Source: Pseudoips prasinana (taxonomy: Eukaryota > Arthropoda > Insecta > Lepidoptera > Nolidae). From it: DNA of 64,000 nucleotides. Positions 41,886-52,480 of this stretch are shown here, piece after piece. The notes under the pieces were generated by a model, which saw only the letters and a program-made list of their open reading frames with translations, was not told where the DNA came from and made no database searches. The stretch spans positions 19,481,001 to 19,545,000 of the forward strand of contig OX621265.1 of the NCBI GenBank assembly GCA_951640165.1, written 5' to 3'. Numbering within the stretch: position 1 is the stretch's first letter; each line of letters begins with the position of its first letter. Made by a program: the position numbers and the translations under genes.

Positions 41886-42345
41886 TTACGGCGCATTGTC
41901 TGAGAGATATTTTTTTTGGTGGCTAAACAAACCGATGCGAGAGCGCCAGAGCCTGCCGCAGGCCTGACAAGAGAAGTTTGCGGTGGTTGGTGCCGAGCCG
42001 CTTTCATGTCGCTTCTGTCTCTTATCAGCAAGTACTCCAAACCAGGCTTCGTCACAGATCTGACGACCCTCTACTACACGTTTGCGCCATTCAACTCTAT
42101 TTTCAGCGAGCTTTTCCCAGCTACAGTGGTCGATTTTAAAAGCGGCCATATCTCGCTTGGTGCAGTCCTTAAAGCGAAGCAGAAGTCTACCGACATCGCG
42201 CTTCGCATTAGCTACCGCACCCAACAGAACACATCGTGGTATTCGAGTGGGTTCCATTCTGTGCAGATGCGCGTGTCAACGTAAACGCTTCTGTTTAAGA
42301 AACACTGTCAGGCTAGGTAGCTGTGCTATTTCTAGATTTATTTAC
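41886..42345 (-). pseudogene. LINE RT C-terminus with zinc-knuckle motif, truncated
   Basis: Minus frame 42257-41886 reads HRMEPTRIPRCVL-like, then VGRLLLRFKDCTKRDMAAF, WRKRVVEGRQICDEAWF and CQACGRLWRSRIGLFSHQ. This is the same architecture as the end of the element at 15.4 kb, but well diverged. The upstream part has a stop (about 42270), so only a dead 3' piece remains. Confidence 0.75.
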
Positions 42346-42439
42346 TGATTTATATTACGAGTATACCTACACTACATAGTATGTATATATGTTGAGTTTC
42401 TTTTTTAAGAGAGGTAGGTTATAGGTCCTGTCGGTTAGA

Positions 42440-42670
42440 GCGAATATGCTGGTTCGCAGGTTAGCACGGTGTTCACTTGCAGTTAAAATAACGCTCTTTC
42501 GAACCTACTGTACTTATTTTTACGCATGCAACCTATGGGCTAGATATGCATATGAAGAAATCATACAGCTCTCTCCACGTCCAATATAACAATGCGTTTA
42601 GGAAACTTGTGGGGCTGCCCCGTTTCTGCGTGTGTCAGGGATGTTCGCAGATGATCCATAAAGGATTTCT
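42440..42670 (+). pseudogene. LINE RT C-terminal fragment with frameshift
   Basis: Two plus frames in series: LVRRLARCSLAVKITLFRTY, CTYFYACNLWARYAYE, then after a shift MKKSYSSLHVQYNNAFRKLV, GLPRFC. The YNNAFR.L.GLPR block is typical of the region after the RT core in some LINE families. Confidence 0.7.
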
Positions 42671-42984
42671 CATAAATCAGGAAAGAAAATTAACAATACT
42701 TCTGAATAGAAGTCACTAATGGTTCCGGTATATAATAAAATCAAAAGTCGTAACAAAAATCATCAAGTTATATAGTTCTAAGTTAACCTTCCTTCAGAAA
42801 ACCTGTTTCTTTGATACTATCAAGAATCTATGCACAGAAACTGGGGCACGTTGCCATTCACTTGGTTAAGTTTAACGTAAGTTACTAAGTTTAAGTCAAG
42901 CATTGGTGTGTAATATTGTTAGGGGCCTACCATACATTACGTCACACTTTAGGGGGGAGAACGGTGATCAAAAAAAGTCAAGCA
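42671..42984. other. Unassigned stretch
   Basis: Nothing recognised. Confidence 0.3.
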
Positions 42985-43482
42985 ATCAAGTAATCGAATG
43001 TCTACATACTCGGGCGTTCATAATATCGAATGTAAATAAATACAACTATTACAAATTGATAGTGTATAGTGTAATTAATGAATGAATAAATAACTTTTGT
43101 AATACCTTAATAATAATGTATTATGAATTAAAAAATAAAATGTATATATGCTAAGTTTTTAGAGGTGTACCAACCTGATAAAATGTAATGAATAGTCTGT
43201 TGATTTTGTACCTATAGATATTTTAAGCTACACAAATCATGTTTTTATTTATGGAAATAAAATTTATTTTAAAACCATAAAAATATCGAATAGTTAGTAA
43301 AATAAACGAAAGAGAAACAAATGAATAGTTATACAATTTTATATATCGTTATATTACATTACATTCATTTGTTTCTCACTATATGATCGCAGTTCTAACC
43401 TAACCTACTTTTCTAGTAGCGAATGTTTTATTTATTAGCCATTCGATATTATGAACGTGCGGGTATTTAGATATTCGATTAT
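42985..43482. mobile_element. ~500-bp MITE with ~45-bp inverted ends
   Basis: Left GTAATCGAATGTCTACATAC, CGGGCGTTCATAATATCGAA; the right end gives the reverse complement (TTCGATATTATGAACGTGCG, GGTATTTAGATATTCGATTA). The centre has a GAAACAAATGAA...TTCATTTGTTTC hairpin. Confidence 0.65.
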
Positions 43483-43575
43483 TTGGCTTTCGATTTGGCA
43501 GGCGTATCGGATTTTGTTAATGTATCCAACCCATTTGTGACATACAACGGAAACATCCTAAACCTAAAAAATTAA

Positions 43576-44334
43576 GGGGCGCTACCGGCTAAGTCGCCGA
43601 ACATCGCGATAGTGATCGGCGTTCAAATAAATAAAGGTTTACATTACTTAATCAATGCTAAAATCGGCTTCCATGACCACATGTGACGCCATAAATGGTC
43701 CGGAATCGATTTTCAACGTCGAAGCAGATTTAACGATTGATTAAGTCATTTTTGTCACGTGTGGCGCAGCGGCACGCCACTTTGTGTCGCGGGTTCGAGT
43801 CCCGCGCCGGACAACTATTTGTGTGACCCATAAATAGTTGTTCTGAGTCTGGATGTAATTTGTATCCGTCTTTTATATACACATATAATAGACGGATACA
43901 AATTACAACCAGACTCAGAACAACTATTTATGGGTACCCCGCGACACAGGGATTAGATTAACTAGTGCGGTCGCGGTCTTAAAAAAAAAAACTTGAGAGG
44001 TGTCAAGGGACATTCGGATGGAACGAAGTTATTTCTTATTATTTATTATGTACAAAAAACCTGTATACACTCAACAAAAATAATCGTCGCGACACCACAC
44101 TGTTCAATGCGAAATAGAAACGAAAATACCTGGCTTGCTTTCTATAAGGGAGAGAGAGAGTGAGAGACAGAGAAACATGCGCACGCCGCACAGGTGCAAA
44201 AAGTGTCGTGACAACTTTTCGTAAGAATTTTTTTCCGTCTAGCCCCCTTTCACAACGCGCGATAAGGAACTTCGTTCCAAAAATTTTATGCCGATCACTA
44301 TCCCGATATTCGGCGACTTAGCCGGTATCCCCCC
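43576..44334. mobile_element. Palindromic MITE (family P), longer copy 2
   Basis: GGGGCGCTACCGGCTAAGTC ... GACTTAGCCGGTATCCCCCC. The left arm matches copy 1 over ~175 bp. It is then interrupted by a SINE-E (43756-43985). The right interior differs from copy 1, so this may be a less deleted relative. Confidence 0.7.
43756..43985 (+). mobile_element. SINE-E nested in family P
   Basis: CACGTGTGGCGCAGCGGC, GTCGCGGGTTCGAGTCCCGC, CAACTATTTGTGTGACCC. An inverted second tail piece follows at 43888-43960 (GACGGATACAAATTACAACC, AGACTCAGAACAACTATTTA). Confidence 0.8.
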
Positions 44335-44689
44335 TGGTTGATAACCCCGTTCTTTGAAGTCGGTTAACAATAAGGAAGACAATACATACAGGAAGATAGC
44401 CGCAGTTTTCCTGTAAACCATAATATTGACGATTCACCTGTGTTTCAAATTCGGTATAAAATCAACTCAAAACAAGTTGTCATAACAAGGTGCGTGTTTA
44501 CAAAATACACGTGTAACACAAAGCGAGCTCTGTCGCGTACTAGGTTTTGTTCATTGTTTCGAAGCAGTTTGTGTATAAAACATTACTGTTACTATGATCA
44601 TCGAATTTCTTGTTTGCAATGACTTGCCTTATTTACACTCACGGTTTTACCTGCAATTTAGCAGTACCTTATAGCCTATGCAGCCTGTG
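44335..44689. other. Unassigned stretch
   Basis: Nothing recognised. Confidence 0.3.
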
Positions 44690-45175
44690 GTGAGGTTGGT
44701 AAATGCTTGCTTTTCACGCCGCAGGTCGTGGGTTCGACTCCCATTCAGGACAGATATTTGTCTGCATGAACATGTCTGTTTGTCCTGAATCTGGGTGTAA
44801 TCTATACTAATATTATAAAGAGCTAACGTTTGTGAATTTGTGACGTTGTAACGGGTAATCTCTGGATCTGCTGAACCGATTTTCAAAATTATTTCACCAA
44901 AAGAAAGCTACGTTATTGTGGAGTGTCATGGTGATTTTTCATCATAATTTTTATTTATCCCGAACTTTTAACCCGAAGTATTACGCGGGACATACGGGCA
45001 GGGACAAAAATATTTATAACGCGGAACGAAGTCCGCGGGCACTGCTAGTTATCTATATAAGTATGTAATTACAAAAGAAAAGTAGTATATGTATGTAGTA
45101 TATCAAATATCTGGTTTCCATAGTACAAGCTGTGCTTCGTTAGGGATCAGATGACCGTGTTTGAATTCTCCATTC
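44690..45175 (+). mobile_element. SINE-B split by a complete Helitron
   Basis: Head and body (GGTTGGTAAATGCTTGCTTT, GGGTTCGACTCCCATTC, CTGAATCTGGGTGTAA) continue after the insert at 45049 (TTATCTATATAAGTATGTAA, TATCTGGTTTCCATAG). The join reads as uninterrupted SINE consensus. Confidence 0.92.
44801..45048 (+). mobile_element. Helitron-like type 4, complete 248 bp
   Basis: TCTATACTAATATTATAAAG start; hairpin-like AACGCGGAACGAAGTCCGCG; CTGCTAG end. It sits exactly between A and T of the SINE, with no target duplication, the diagnostic Helitron behaviour. Confidence 0.93.
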
Positions 45176-45684
45176 CAAATTTCAACCGAATCCTTTAATA
45201 ATTTTTTGCGTGATTGAGTAACGATAAAGTTGGTCTTGTAGTTACAATGGTTTTTTCCGGCTGGATCCCCTGATCTGATCCCCTGCCAATTATTATTATG
45301 TTTTAATTCCTGATTGATCCACCGTAAACTTTGTCATTCCGGTCTGATCCTCTTTGTCTTTTTGTCATGGAAGTACAGTCAATAGAAAAACGATGTTGAT
45401 GTAAAAAAAAATATTTATTTTAAAATGTAATATTGTAAAGTGGATCAATAAGGAATTAAAACATAATAATAATCGACACAAACACACACACAAATAAATT
45501 TTGTTTGTATTTCTAAGAACCGGGACCTATCGTTTCCTTGTACAAAAGAGTTCAACGCGTTTCCAGGTTTTCAGGGAGCTTATATGTAGGTTTTCACTGC
45601 TCCACTGGACGAGCCATCCAGAATAGAACAGAACAAACTAAACCGGAAACTCCGTTGTTCGCCGACTCGATTTTTTTATGTCAG
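45176..45684. other. Unassigned stretch
   Basis: Recurrent TGATCC(C)C motifs at 45.25-45.35 kb and a CA-rich stretch at 45.48 kb. No gene. Confidence 0.3.
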
Positions 45685-45880
45685 AGGGTGACAAACGAGC
45701 TAGTGGGTCTCCTGATGGTAAGTGATCACCGCCGCCCATGGACACTCGCAACACCAGAGGTGTCACGGGTGCGTTGTCGGCCTTTAAAAGAGTCAGCAAA
45801 CAAGTGTTGCTGACCCTTCCCCCACCCCGATGAGTTCTGGCGACCTTCCTCACACGCAGAAACACAACATTAAAGTTATT
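45685..45880 (-). mobile_element. LINE-L 3' end
   Basis: ACAAACGAGCTAGTGGGTCT, CACCGCCGCCCATGGACACT, GCCTTTAAAAGAGTCAGC. Confidence 0.65.
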
Positions 45881-45994
45881 AACCCACCCGAACTTGAATC
45901 CTCACCACTTCGTCGACAACTATTTGTGTAAATGTACGTCAGGGACAACGTCAGGGATTCATTTCCTCAGTGCGGCAGTTGGGTTTATAAAAAA

Positions 45995-46130
45995 ATATAT
46001 AGTCTCGTAGTGATTCCCCGGGTCATGCCTGAGCCTCATCGCTCAGTGTCATTTCATTGTGTGCCACTGTTGATCCTGGCTTACAGGAGTTGCAGTGGTG
46101 GGTAAGAGGGAGGGACTAGTCACATAAGCA
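45995..46130 (+). repeat. Dispersed repeat M, copy 2
   Basis: GCTCAGTGTCATTTCATTGT, GATCCTGGCTTACAGGAGTT, GGGACTAGTC. Near identity with 33.2-33.3 kb over ~110 bp. Confidence 0.8.
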
Positions 46131-46169
46131 GGTTAATCATAGACTTTAGTACCTCGCTAATATCGCGCT

Positions 46170-46432
46170 CATAGCTACTTGCTCTCACCAGTCCGTAAGT
46201 GATTGACGAGGTTAAGCAACTACACTCGGGGTCAGTCCATAGATGAGTGAACACCAAAGTGGTTTAATTTCTGAGCGTCGCCGTGCTTCGGAGCGTGCAA
46301 GCTGTCGGTCCCGGTTGTAGTCATTAGGTAACAGTCGTTAAGCCATGTCAGAGGCCTACTGGGCGCTATGAACAACTCTGACTCTAGGGCAACTACTGCC
46401 CATACAATAAGTAAGTAGTAAGTACCTTGTCA
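46170..46432 (+). mobile_element. 5S-rRNA-like SINE (family F)
   Basis: CCGTAAGTGATTGACGAGGT, TAAGCAACTACACTCGGGGT, CAGTCCATAGATGAGTG; body CGGTCCCGGTTGTAGTCATT; tail ACTGCCCATACAATAAGTAAG. Confidence 0.82.
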
Positions 46433-46469
46433 CTATGGTATTTTTAGGGTTCCGTTAAAACAGACTCCT

Positions 46470-46728
46470 TATAATAATAATAATATTTAGGGACAGTGTC
46501 ACACAGATCTTCCAAGCCCCAAACTAAGCAAAGCTTGTACTATGGGTACCAGGCGACGATATACATACTTATATAGACAGATAAATACTTATATACATAG
46601 AAAACATCTATGACTCAGAAACAAATATTCGTGCTCATCACACAAATATTTGCACTTACCGGGATTCGAACTCAGGACCACCAGCTTCGTAGGCAGGAGC
46701 ACTACCAACTAGGCTACGGTGACCGTCA
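46470..46728 (-). mobile_element. SINE-A, full length
   Basis: GTCACACAGATCTTCCAAGC to CTAGGCTACGGTGACCGTC. Confidence 0.9.
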
Positions 46729-47084
46729 ATATTCTTATTAATATTGTATTATAATATTGTATTTTTGTATCCTGTAACGTTTTGGTGTACAATATAGAGT
46801 TATCTTATCTTATAGGATAACTTTGTTGTCCGCCCGTCCGTCTGTTTGTCAAGAGCCTTTTTCTCAGGAACTTGTGGAGGTAACAATACTCTTGGCTCGG
46901 TCGCTTTCGTCACATCATTACGTCAAGTAGGTAATGACTAATGACATAACCCGCACTCCACTAACGATAATGTTGCTGTTATTAAATATAAATCTTTGTC
47001 AATTTCACTTTTTTTGCAATTCGTGAGTCGAACATTATTGTGGTTTAATTTTTAAAGCATTACAACTGCTTTTAACCTACATTT
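46729..47084. other. Unassigned stretch
   Basis: AT-rich; nothing recognised. Confidence 0.3.
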
Positions 47085-47210
47085 TGACTGGCCTATTGGT
47101 TTAGTGGTTTGTGACCCTGACTGCTAAGCCAGAGGTCGTGGGTTCGATTCCCAATCGGGCCAAATCTTTGTGTGATGGATGGCCAATTTATCTATGTATT
47201 TAGAAGTACC
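47085..47210 (+). mobile_element. SINE-D head
   Basis: ACTGGCCTATTGGTTTAGTG, GTGACCCTGACTGCTAAGCC, GGGTTCGATTCCCAATCGGG. Confidence 0.8.
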
Positions 47211-47221
47211 TATATAACAAA

Positions 47222-47540
47222 CTAGATTCTATAACAAACTTCCCAATGATATTAGAGAATTGTCTACGAATAAGTTTAAAAGAATTATTAATGCCAATTT
47301 GTGTAGCAGGGCATATTACAAAATTTCGGATTATTTAAGTGATAAAAGTGCTTGAGATTGAGTTGTTCTGATTGAACACACATGATTGTAATTAATTTTA
47401 AGTATATTTTAGTTTAAAAAAGGATTCCTACTGAGTTTTCTGGCTACTTCTCAGTAGCTGCCACGTCATGCGCTGCACGGTAGGGTAAAAAAAATGTGAC
47501 GATTCCACATAAATGTAAAATTTTTACGGACTAAAGATTT
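47222..47540 (+). mobile_element. LINE RT C-terminus and 3' UTR
   Basis: TRFYNKLPNDIRELSTNKFK, RIINANLCSRAYYKISDYLS then DKSA and stop. The UTR hairpin block follows (CTACTGAGTTTTCTGGC, CAGTAGCTGCCACGTCATGC), so that block can be assigned to this LINE family. Confidence 0.72.
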
Positions 47541-47569
47541 TTTATTTATAAGTTTGTTTATGTCATGAA

Positions 47570-48108
47570 AAACAAGGACATGCCTATCAAAGAGAAAAGA
47601 AAAGTGTATCGTATGTGCATTTTACCATGCTTAACTTATGGTGGCCAAACATGGGCATTGACAGATACCTTAATAAACAAAATAAAGGTAGGTATGTCAA
47701 AACGGAATGGAGAGAAGCGTAATGGGCGTCAAGAGGAATGATAGAATAAGACTAGAAAAAAATACAACTAAATTTAAGGATGCAAAGAACACATGTAAAA
47801 CTTTAAAATGGCGATGGACTGGACATATGACTAGAGATACGAATGGAAAATGGACAAAAACCATAACAGAATGGTATCCCAGGGATGGGAAGAGAACTAA
47901 AGGGCGTCAAACAAAAAGATGGGAATATGACCTCAAAAAGGTAGCGGGTCCAGAGTGGACGAGAACAGCGAGAGACAGACAGAAATGGAAAGCTTTAGAG
48001 GAGGCCTTTGTCGGAAGACAAGCTGTGCAGTGAAACCGATCGATTAATATGTAAATTTATTGTTTTATGGAACAGCAATAAAGGCTTATTTTATTTTTAT
48101 TTTATTAA
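47570..48108 (+). mobile_element. RTE-clade LINE 3' end, RT C-terminus
   Basis: A first frame KEKRKVYRMCILPCLTYGGQ, TWALTD is followed by a short deletion, then the 108-residue frame at 47707-48033: MGVKRNDRIR, WRWTGHMTRDTNGKWTK, WYPRDGKRTKGRQTKRWEYD, AGPEWTRTARDRQKWKALEE, AFVGRQAVQ. The ending is typical of RTE elements. The 3' end is AATAAAGGC plus a T/A-rich (TTTTA)n tail at 48080-48105. Confidence 0.85.
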
Positions 48109-48111
48109 GTA

Positions 48112-48429
48112 CTAGCTGTGCCCGCGACTTCGTCCGCGTGTTAATTAGTTTATTTTGTTTTATTCTTGTTTTTTTAAAGTAAAGACTTTTCTAAAATAAA
48201 AGTAGCCTAAGTTACTCCTTACTACATCAGCTACCTGCCAATAAAAGTCCCGTCAAAATCGGTCCAGCCATTTCAGAGATTAGCCGGAACAAACAGACAG
48301 ACAGACAGACAAAAATTGTAAAAAATGTTATTTTGGTGTATGTACCGTATATATATTCATATACATGTAGTAAAAATCGGTTATTTCAATATTACAAACA
48401 GACACTTCAATTTTATTTATTTGTATAGA
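48112..48429 (-). mobile_element. Helitron-like type 6
   Basis: CTAGCTGTGCCCGCGACTTC, ATCGGTCCAGCCATTTCAGA, ACAGACAGACAGACAG, closing TTTATTTGTATAGA. Confidence 0.75.
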
Positions 48430-48515
48430 TGTTTATGAGTTGTCTGGTTGCCGTAGTACAGGCTCTGCCTAGTTTGGGATCAGATGGCTGTGTGTTCGTT
48501 ATCCGGAGGTATTTT
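48430..48515 (+). mobile_element. SINE-B-like tail
   Basis: GAGTTGTCTGGTTGCCGTAG, GTTTGGGATCAGATGGCTG. Confidence 0.65.
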
Positions 48516-48529
48516 TTTTTACTTTGTTG

Positions 48530-48658
48530 GTCCAGTGGTTTGTGACCCTGACTGCTAAGCCATAAGTCATGGGTTCGATTCCCACCCGGGACAAATCTTT
48601 ATGTGATAATCACGATTATTTAATTTTGTTCTGTGTCTGGGTGTAATTGATCTATATA
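48530..48658 (+). mobile_element. SINE-D head and body
   Basis: TGTTGGTCCAGTGGTTTGTG, GACTGCTAAGCCATAAGTCA, GGGTTCGATTCCCACCCGGG, CTGTGTCTGGGTGTAATTGA. Confidence 0.8.
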
Positions 48659-48661
48659 ATA

Positions 48662-48993
48662 CTAGCTGTGCCCCGCGGTTTTACCCGCGTTAAATTTTAT
48701 AAATTATCACAGCTCCTCCCCATAGGTGTTAGCGTTATAATATGTAGCCTATATGTTGAACCGACCTCTTAGTAATATTCATGCAAAATTTGAAGTAAAT
48801 CCATGTAGAACTTTTTGAGTTTAGCCCGGACATAGATACATACAGACAAACAGACATAGATACACACAGACAAAAATTCTAAAAAATATATTTTTGGCTT
48901 CGATATCGATTGCAGATCACGCCCCAAGTATTCTTTAAAAACAATATTTAATGTACAGTTTTGACTTTCCTACGATTTTATTATATGTATAGA
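48662..48993 (-). mobile_element. Helitron-like type 2
   Basis: CTAGCTGTGCCCCGCGGTTT to GATTTTATTATATGTATAGA, with a small duplication in the CAGACATAGATACA stretch. Confidence 0.85.
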
Positions 48994-49166
48994 TGTATAT
49001 ATTTAGAAGTATATAAGTATGTTGTACGTTGTCCTTATCAGCTTCATGGCATTAGAGTGAGAAAGAAGCGTAGCTAGCGTCGCGCGAAGAAACGTAGTGA
49101 GCGTGTGATTCGAATAAAAAATCGACATAAAGTGTAAAAGTGATGCACCAATTGCTAAATATATGA

Positions 49167-49548
49167 CTGCCTCGTTGGTCTAGCGGTAGCGTGTTCACCA
49201 GCAGAGAACGAGGTCCTGGGTTCGAATCCTAGCGTTCGGGCCAAAAGTGATTTTGGGACTTTTCTGTAAAAAATAAAAATTTCTCAGCATCAGCACGAAG
49301 TCTGGGAGTTGGCGGTATTATACCCCCGTGCCTCGGAGAGCACGTAAAGCCGTCGGTCCTGAACCTGACCTCTTTAAAGGCGTGTCGCTAGGCGTCCCAT
49401 CGGATCATGAGAGTGATGGAATAGAAAGTGCTCCTGTGTTTGCGCACTAACCTGTGCACTATAATATGTCCCGCGCAGATAGCTAATCTGCGTTGAGACT
49501 GGCCACCGTGGCCGAAATTCGGCTAGGAGGACATTATTAGATTATATA
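49167..49548 (+). mobile_element. SINE-C, full length
   Basis: GCCTCGTTGGTCTAGCGGTA, GGTTCGAATCCTAGCG, CCCCGTGCCTCGGAGAGCAC, GCGTCCCATCGGATCATGAG, CACTATAATATGTCCCGCGC, TGGCCACCGTGGCCGAAATT. The tRNA-like head has recognisable A- and B-box positions. Confidence 0.9.
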
Positions 49549-49764
49549 ACGTGGACAGAGCCGCGAGTGAAAACTAGTGCTCTAGTAGTAATAAAACTCT
49601 CTTCATAATTAATCTTAACCTAAAATCTCTGTAATTTCACTTCAATTATATAACAACGAGCTAATTAACTTCGCGCATATTTATCTAATTAAAAGTTTTA
49701 TTCGCATTGTATAAGTTATTATGAAATGTGGTATACTTCTATTTTCACGACACTTACATATGTA

Positions 49765-49899
49765 CAGAGGCCAGCACATCAAGCTACCCCAATCGGTCAA
49801 ATTTTCCCAATTGAAAGTGAACCTTATGCTCATGTGATAAAGTTGAAAATCTATAAAACAAATTTGACCGATTGGTGTAGCTGTATATGCTGACGTCTG
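49765..49899. mobile_element. 135-bp MITE, copy 3
   Basis: CAGAGGCCAGCACATC ... TATATGCTGACGTCTG, with TA on both sides. Most diverged of the four copies but equal in length. Confidence 0.88.
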
Positions 49900-49954
49900 T
49901 ACACACGGCTAAATATCAAGCTACACATTTCCAGTAAATAAATAAATAAAAAAG

Positions 49955-50075
49955 GTTTTGATTCACGTAGACTTTAAAAAAACGCTTGTAAATAGTCAGA
50001 ACATGTTTGTAGTAATATAGTTGTATACATTATTATTTCTAGTAACATAGATATTTAGGTACACGTTTTATTGAT
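49955..50075. mobile_element. Dispersed repeat R
   Basis: AAAGGTTTTGATTCACGTAG, AAATAGTCAGAACATGTTTG, ACATAGATATTTAGGTACAC. Confidence 0.65.
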
Positions 50076-50079
50076 TGAT

Positions 50080-50320
50080 ATGAACGAGCAAGTGGGTCTC
50101 CCGATGGTAAGTGATCCCCACCGCCTATGAAGGTACACTCGCAATGCCAGAGGGGCTGCAAGTAAGTTCCCGGCCTTTAAGAAAGGTAAGGCTCACTATT
50201 TAAAGGTTGCCATGTCATAACGCAAAGGAAATACCTCTAATTTCCGACAACGCACTTGCGACCCGTCTGGTATTGCGAATGTCCGTGGACGGCGGTAATC
50301 ACTTGTACTCACTTCTCTAC
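50080..50320. mobile_element. LINE-L ends in inverted arrangement
   Basis: AACGAGCAAGTGGGTCTCCC, GATGGTAAGTGATCCCCACC on the left. A complementary arm (TCTGGTATTGCGAATGTCCG, GACGGCGGTAATCACTTGTA) on the right suggests two opposed 3' ends. Confidence 0.55.
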
Positions 50321-50475
50321 TTCTATTATTATTATTCTATTTCTATATTAATATTCGTATCTCCTTCATTACTATAATTATCCAACTCTTGATATTCCTA
50401 ATTCTATTATATAAATATTTTAACAAACTTGTTCTAATATACCTAAACTTGAATATGATAAATAAGGTATGTACA

Positions 50476-51781
50476 TTCAGTCAAAAAAGTATCGGTAATG
50501 GATGATTTGTTTATGGTTCCAAATTCATTTTTTTTTGTCGTTGTTAGATTGGCACAACTGTTTTCCATTTTGGCGCGGAGTTTGAGTTGCATCCGTTATT
50601 TATATTAAATACAGTGCTGGTTTTAGTAATATCATATATAGTGTTTATTGCGAATTTCATAATGGACAAAAATATCGAACAAAGAGTTTGTCTTAAATTT
50701 TGCATCGCTAATGGAATTTCGTGTTCGGAGTCACTGAAAATGTTACAGAAGGCTTACGGTGAATCGACTTTATCAAAAACTCGTGCTTATGAGTGGTTCA
50801 AAGCGTTCAAAAGCGGTCGAGATGTGATGAAAGATTTGCCTCGCTCTGGTAGGCCATCAACGTCTGCAACTGAAGTTAACATCGCAAAAGTGAAGGAAAT
50901 AGTGACTGAAAATCCTCATTCAACTCTGAGAGAGATAGCCGCTGAACTTTCTGTATCTCACGAGTCGATTCGTACCATTTTAACTAATCATTTGGGTATG
51001 AAACATGTTGCCGCTCAGCTAGTCCCAAAAGATCTGAATTTTCTCCAAAAACTCAATCGCATGAAAGTCGCTGAGGACATGGTAGAACGAGTCAATTCCG
51101 ACCCAACATTCATGAAACGCACTGTTACTGGTGGCGCAACGTGGGTTTACGAGTTTGACATGCAAACTAGTCAACAAGCTTCGGAGTGGCGCCTTCCAAC
51201 TGAACCGAAACCGAAAAAACCACGCCAAAGTCGATCAAAAGTCAAATTCATGTTGACTGTTTTCTTTGACTATCGCGGTGTTGTGCACTCTGAATTCTTA
51301 CCGGAAGGTCGAACGGTAAATAAAGAATATTATTTGAGCGTTATGCGGCGTTTAAGAGAGCAAAACGACAAAAAAGCCAGATTTTTGGAAAGAAAATTCT
51401 TGGATTTTGCACCACGATAATGCGCCTTCGCACAAGGCCATCATTGTGAACGAATTTTTAACCAAACACTCAACAAATACCATCCAGCAACCACCATATT
51501 CACCAGATATGGGTCCAGCTGACTTCTTTCTTTTTCCTAAACTCAAATTACCACTTCGTGGTACCCGTTTTCAATCGGTAGAAGACATAAAGGAGAATTC
51601 GCGGCGAGAACTGAACTCAATTCCGAAAGCAGCGTTAAAAAATGTTTTTTTGAATGGATTATTCGTTGGCGTAAGTGTATTGTATCTGAAGGAGCATACT
51701 TTGAAGGTGATAAAATAAATTTGGATGAATAACAAACATTTTGTAGATTATTGATCTTTTCCCGGTACTTTCTTGACAGAG
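50476..51781 (+). mobile_element. mariner element, inactive
   Basis: A 1306-bp element with imperfect ~28-bp inverted ends (TTCAGTCAAAAAAGTATCGG and, inverted, CTCTGTCAAGAAAGTACCGG). A TA is present on the right (51782-51783); the left target base pair now reads CA. Size and ends fit full-length mariner. Confidence 0.93.
50662..51718 (+). pseudogene. mariner transposase, frameshifted and catalytically dead
   Basis: Starts MDKNIEQRVCLKFCIANG at 50662. It continues through the N-terminal helix-turn-helix region (YEWFKAFKSGRD, DLPRSGRPSTS, LREIAAELSVSHESIR) and the catalytic region. The second and third catalytic aspartates are present (HHDNAPSH and GPADFFLFP, 34 residues between, i.e. mariner D34D spacing). 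The first is lost: the motif normally read TGDE is TGGA here. A one-base shift in the A run at 51370-51375 moves the second half into another frame (51407-51718). The protein cannot cut DNA. Full family length is about 345 residues, and nearly all of it can be traced. Confidence 0.95.
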
Positions 51782-51965
51782 TATTATTATTTACGATTGC
51801 AAATAACTAAATGTTTTGCTTTGAGTGTTATTGTTAATTTCTATTACGAGGATAACACGATTTTGGAAGTTCCTATATCCTTAAATTCTATTGTTACCCT
51901 ATTTTTGATGTTTCTATTCCTAACCCCAAAATAATAGAAATGAAGGGGAAAGCCTTCAATTTCTA

Positions 51966-52099
51966 CTAGCTGTGCCCCGCGGTTTTACCCGCGTTAAATT
52001 TTATATAATATCATAGCTCCTCCCCCGTTGGCGATAGCGGGATAATATGTAGCCTATATGTTGACCCGACCTCTTAGTAATATTCATGCAAAATTTGAA
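51966..52099 (-). mobile_element. Helitron-like type 2, truncated
   Basis: CTAGCTGTGCCCCGCGGTTT to ATTCATGCAAAATTTGAA; the 5' half is missing. Confidence 0.8.
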
Positions 52100-52321
52100 T
52101 TAATCATCACATGTTAAAAGTAACACCCCAACATACAAACCAAAACATTAATTTATGGTCAATCATTAAACAACCTTATTTTATCACATTAAAGTTCATT
52201 TTTGAACAACTTTATATAACAAAAATACAACGTGATTTTTCGATTATAAAAGCAAATACTTAATAATATTGCTAATTTAGTATGTCACAGAGTAAGTAAT
52301 ACAGCCATTTATTGACCTTTG

Positions 52322-52480
52322 ACCTTCGGCTAAGCAGTCGCCTCGCCGTTTTGTGTCCCGGGTTCGATTCCCGTGCCGAACAACCATCTGTGTGGCTCAA
52401 AAATAATCGTTCTAAGTCTGGATGTAATTTGTGTCCGTCTATTATATGTTTGTAAAGTACCAACACAGGGAGGAGATGGG
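52322..52480 (+). mobile_element. SINE-E
   Basis: CTAAGCAGTCGCCTCGCCGT, CCCGGGTTCGATTCCCGTGC, GTCTGGATGTAATTTGTGTC, GTTTGTAAAGTACC. Confidence 0.8.

Noticed and set aside
49167..49240. tRNA genes (also heads at 248, 9413, 20640, 27393, 37760, 47090, 61650, 62589, 63592)
   Set aside because: Each tRNA-like stretch continues into a SINE body and recurs many times, and acceptor stems do not close cleanly by eye. A tRNA scan would settle it.
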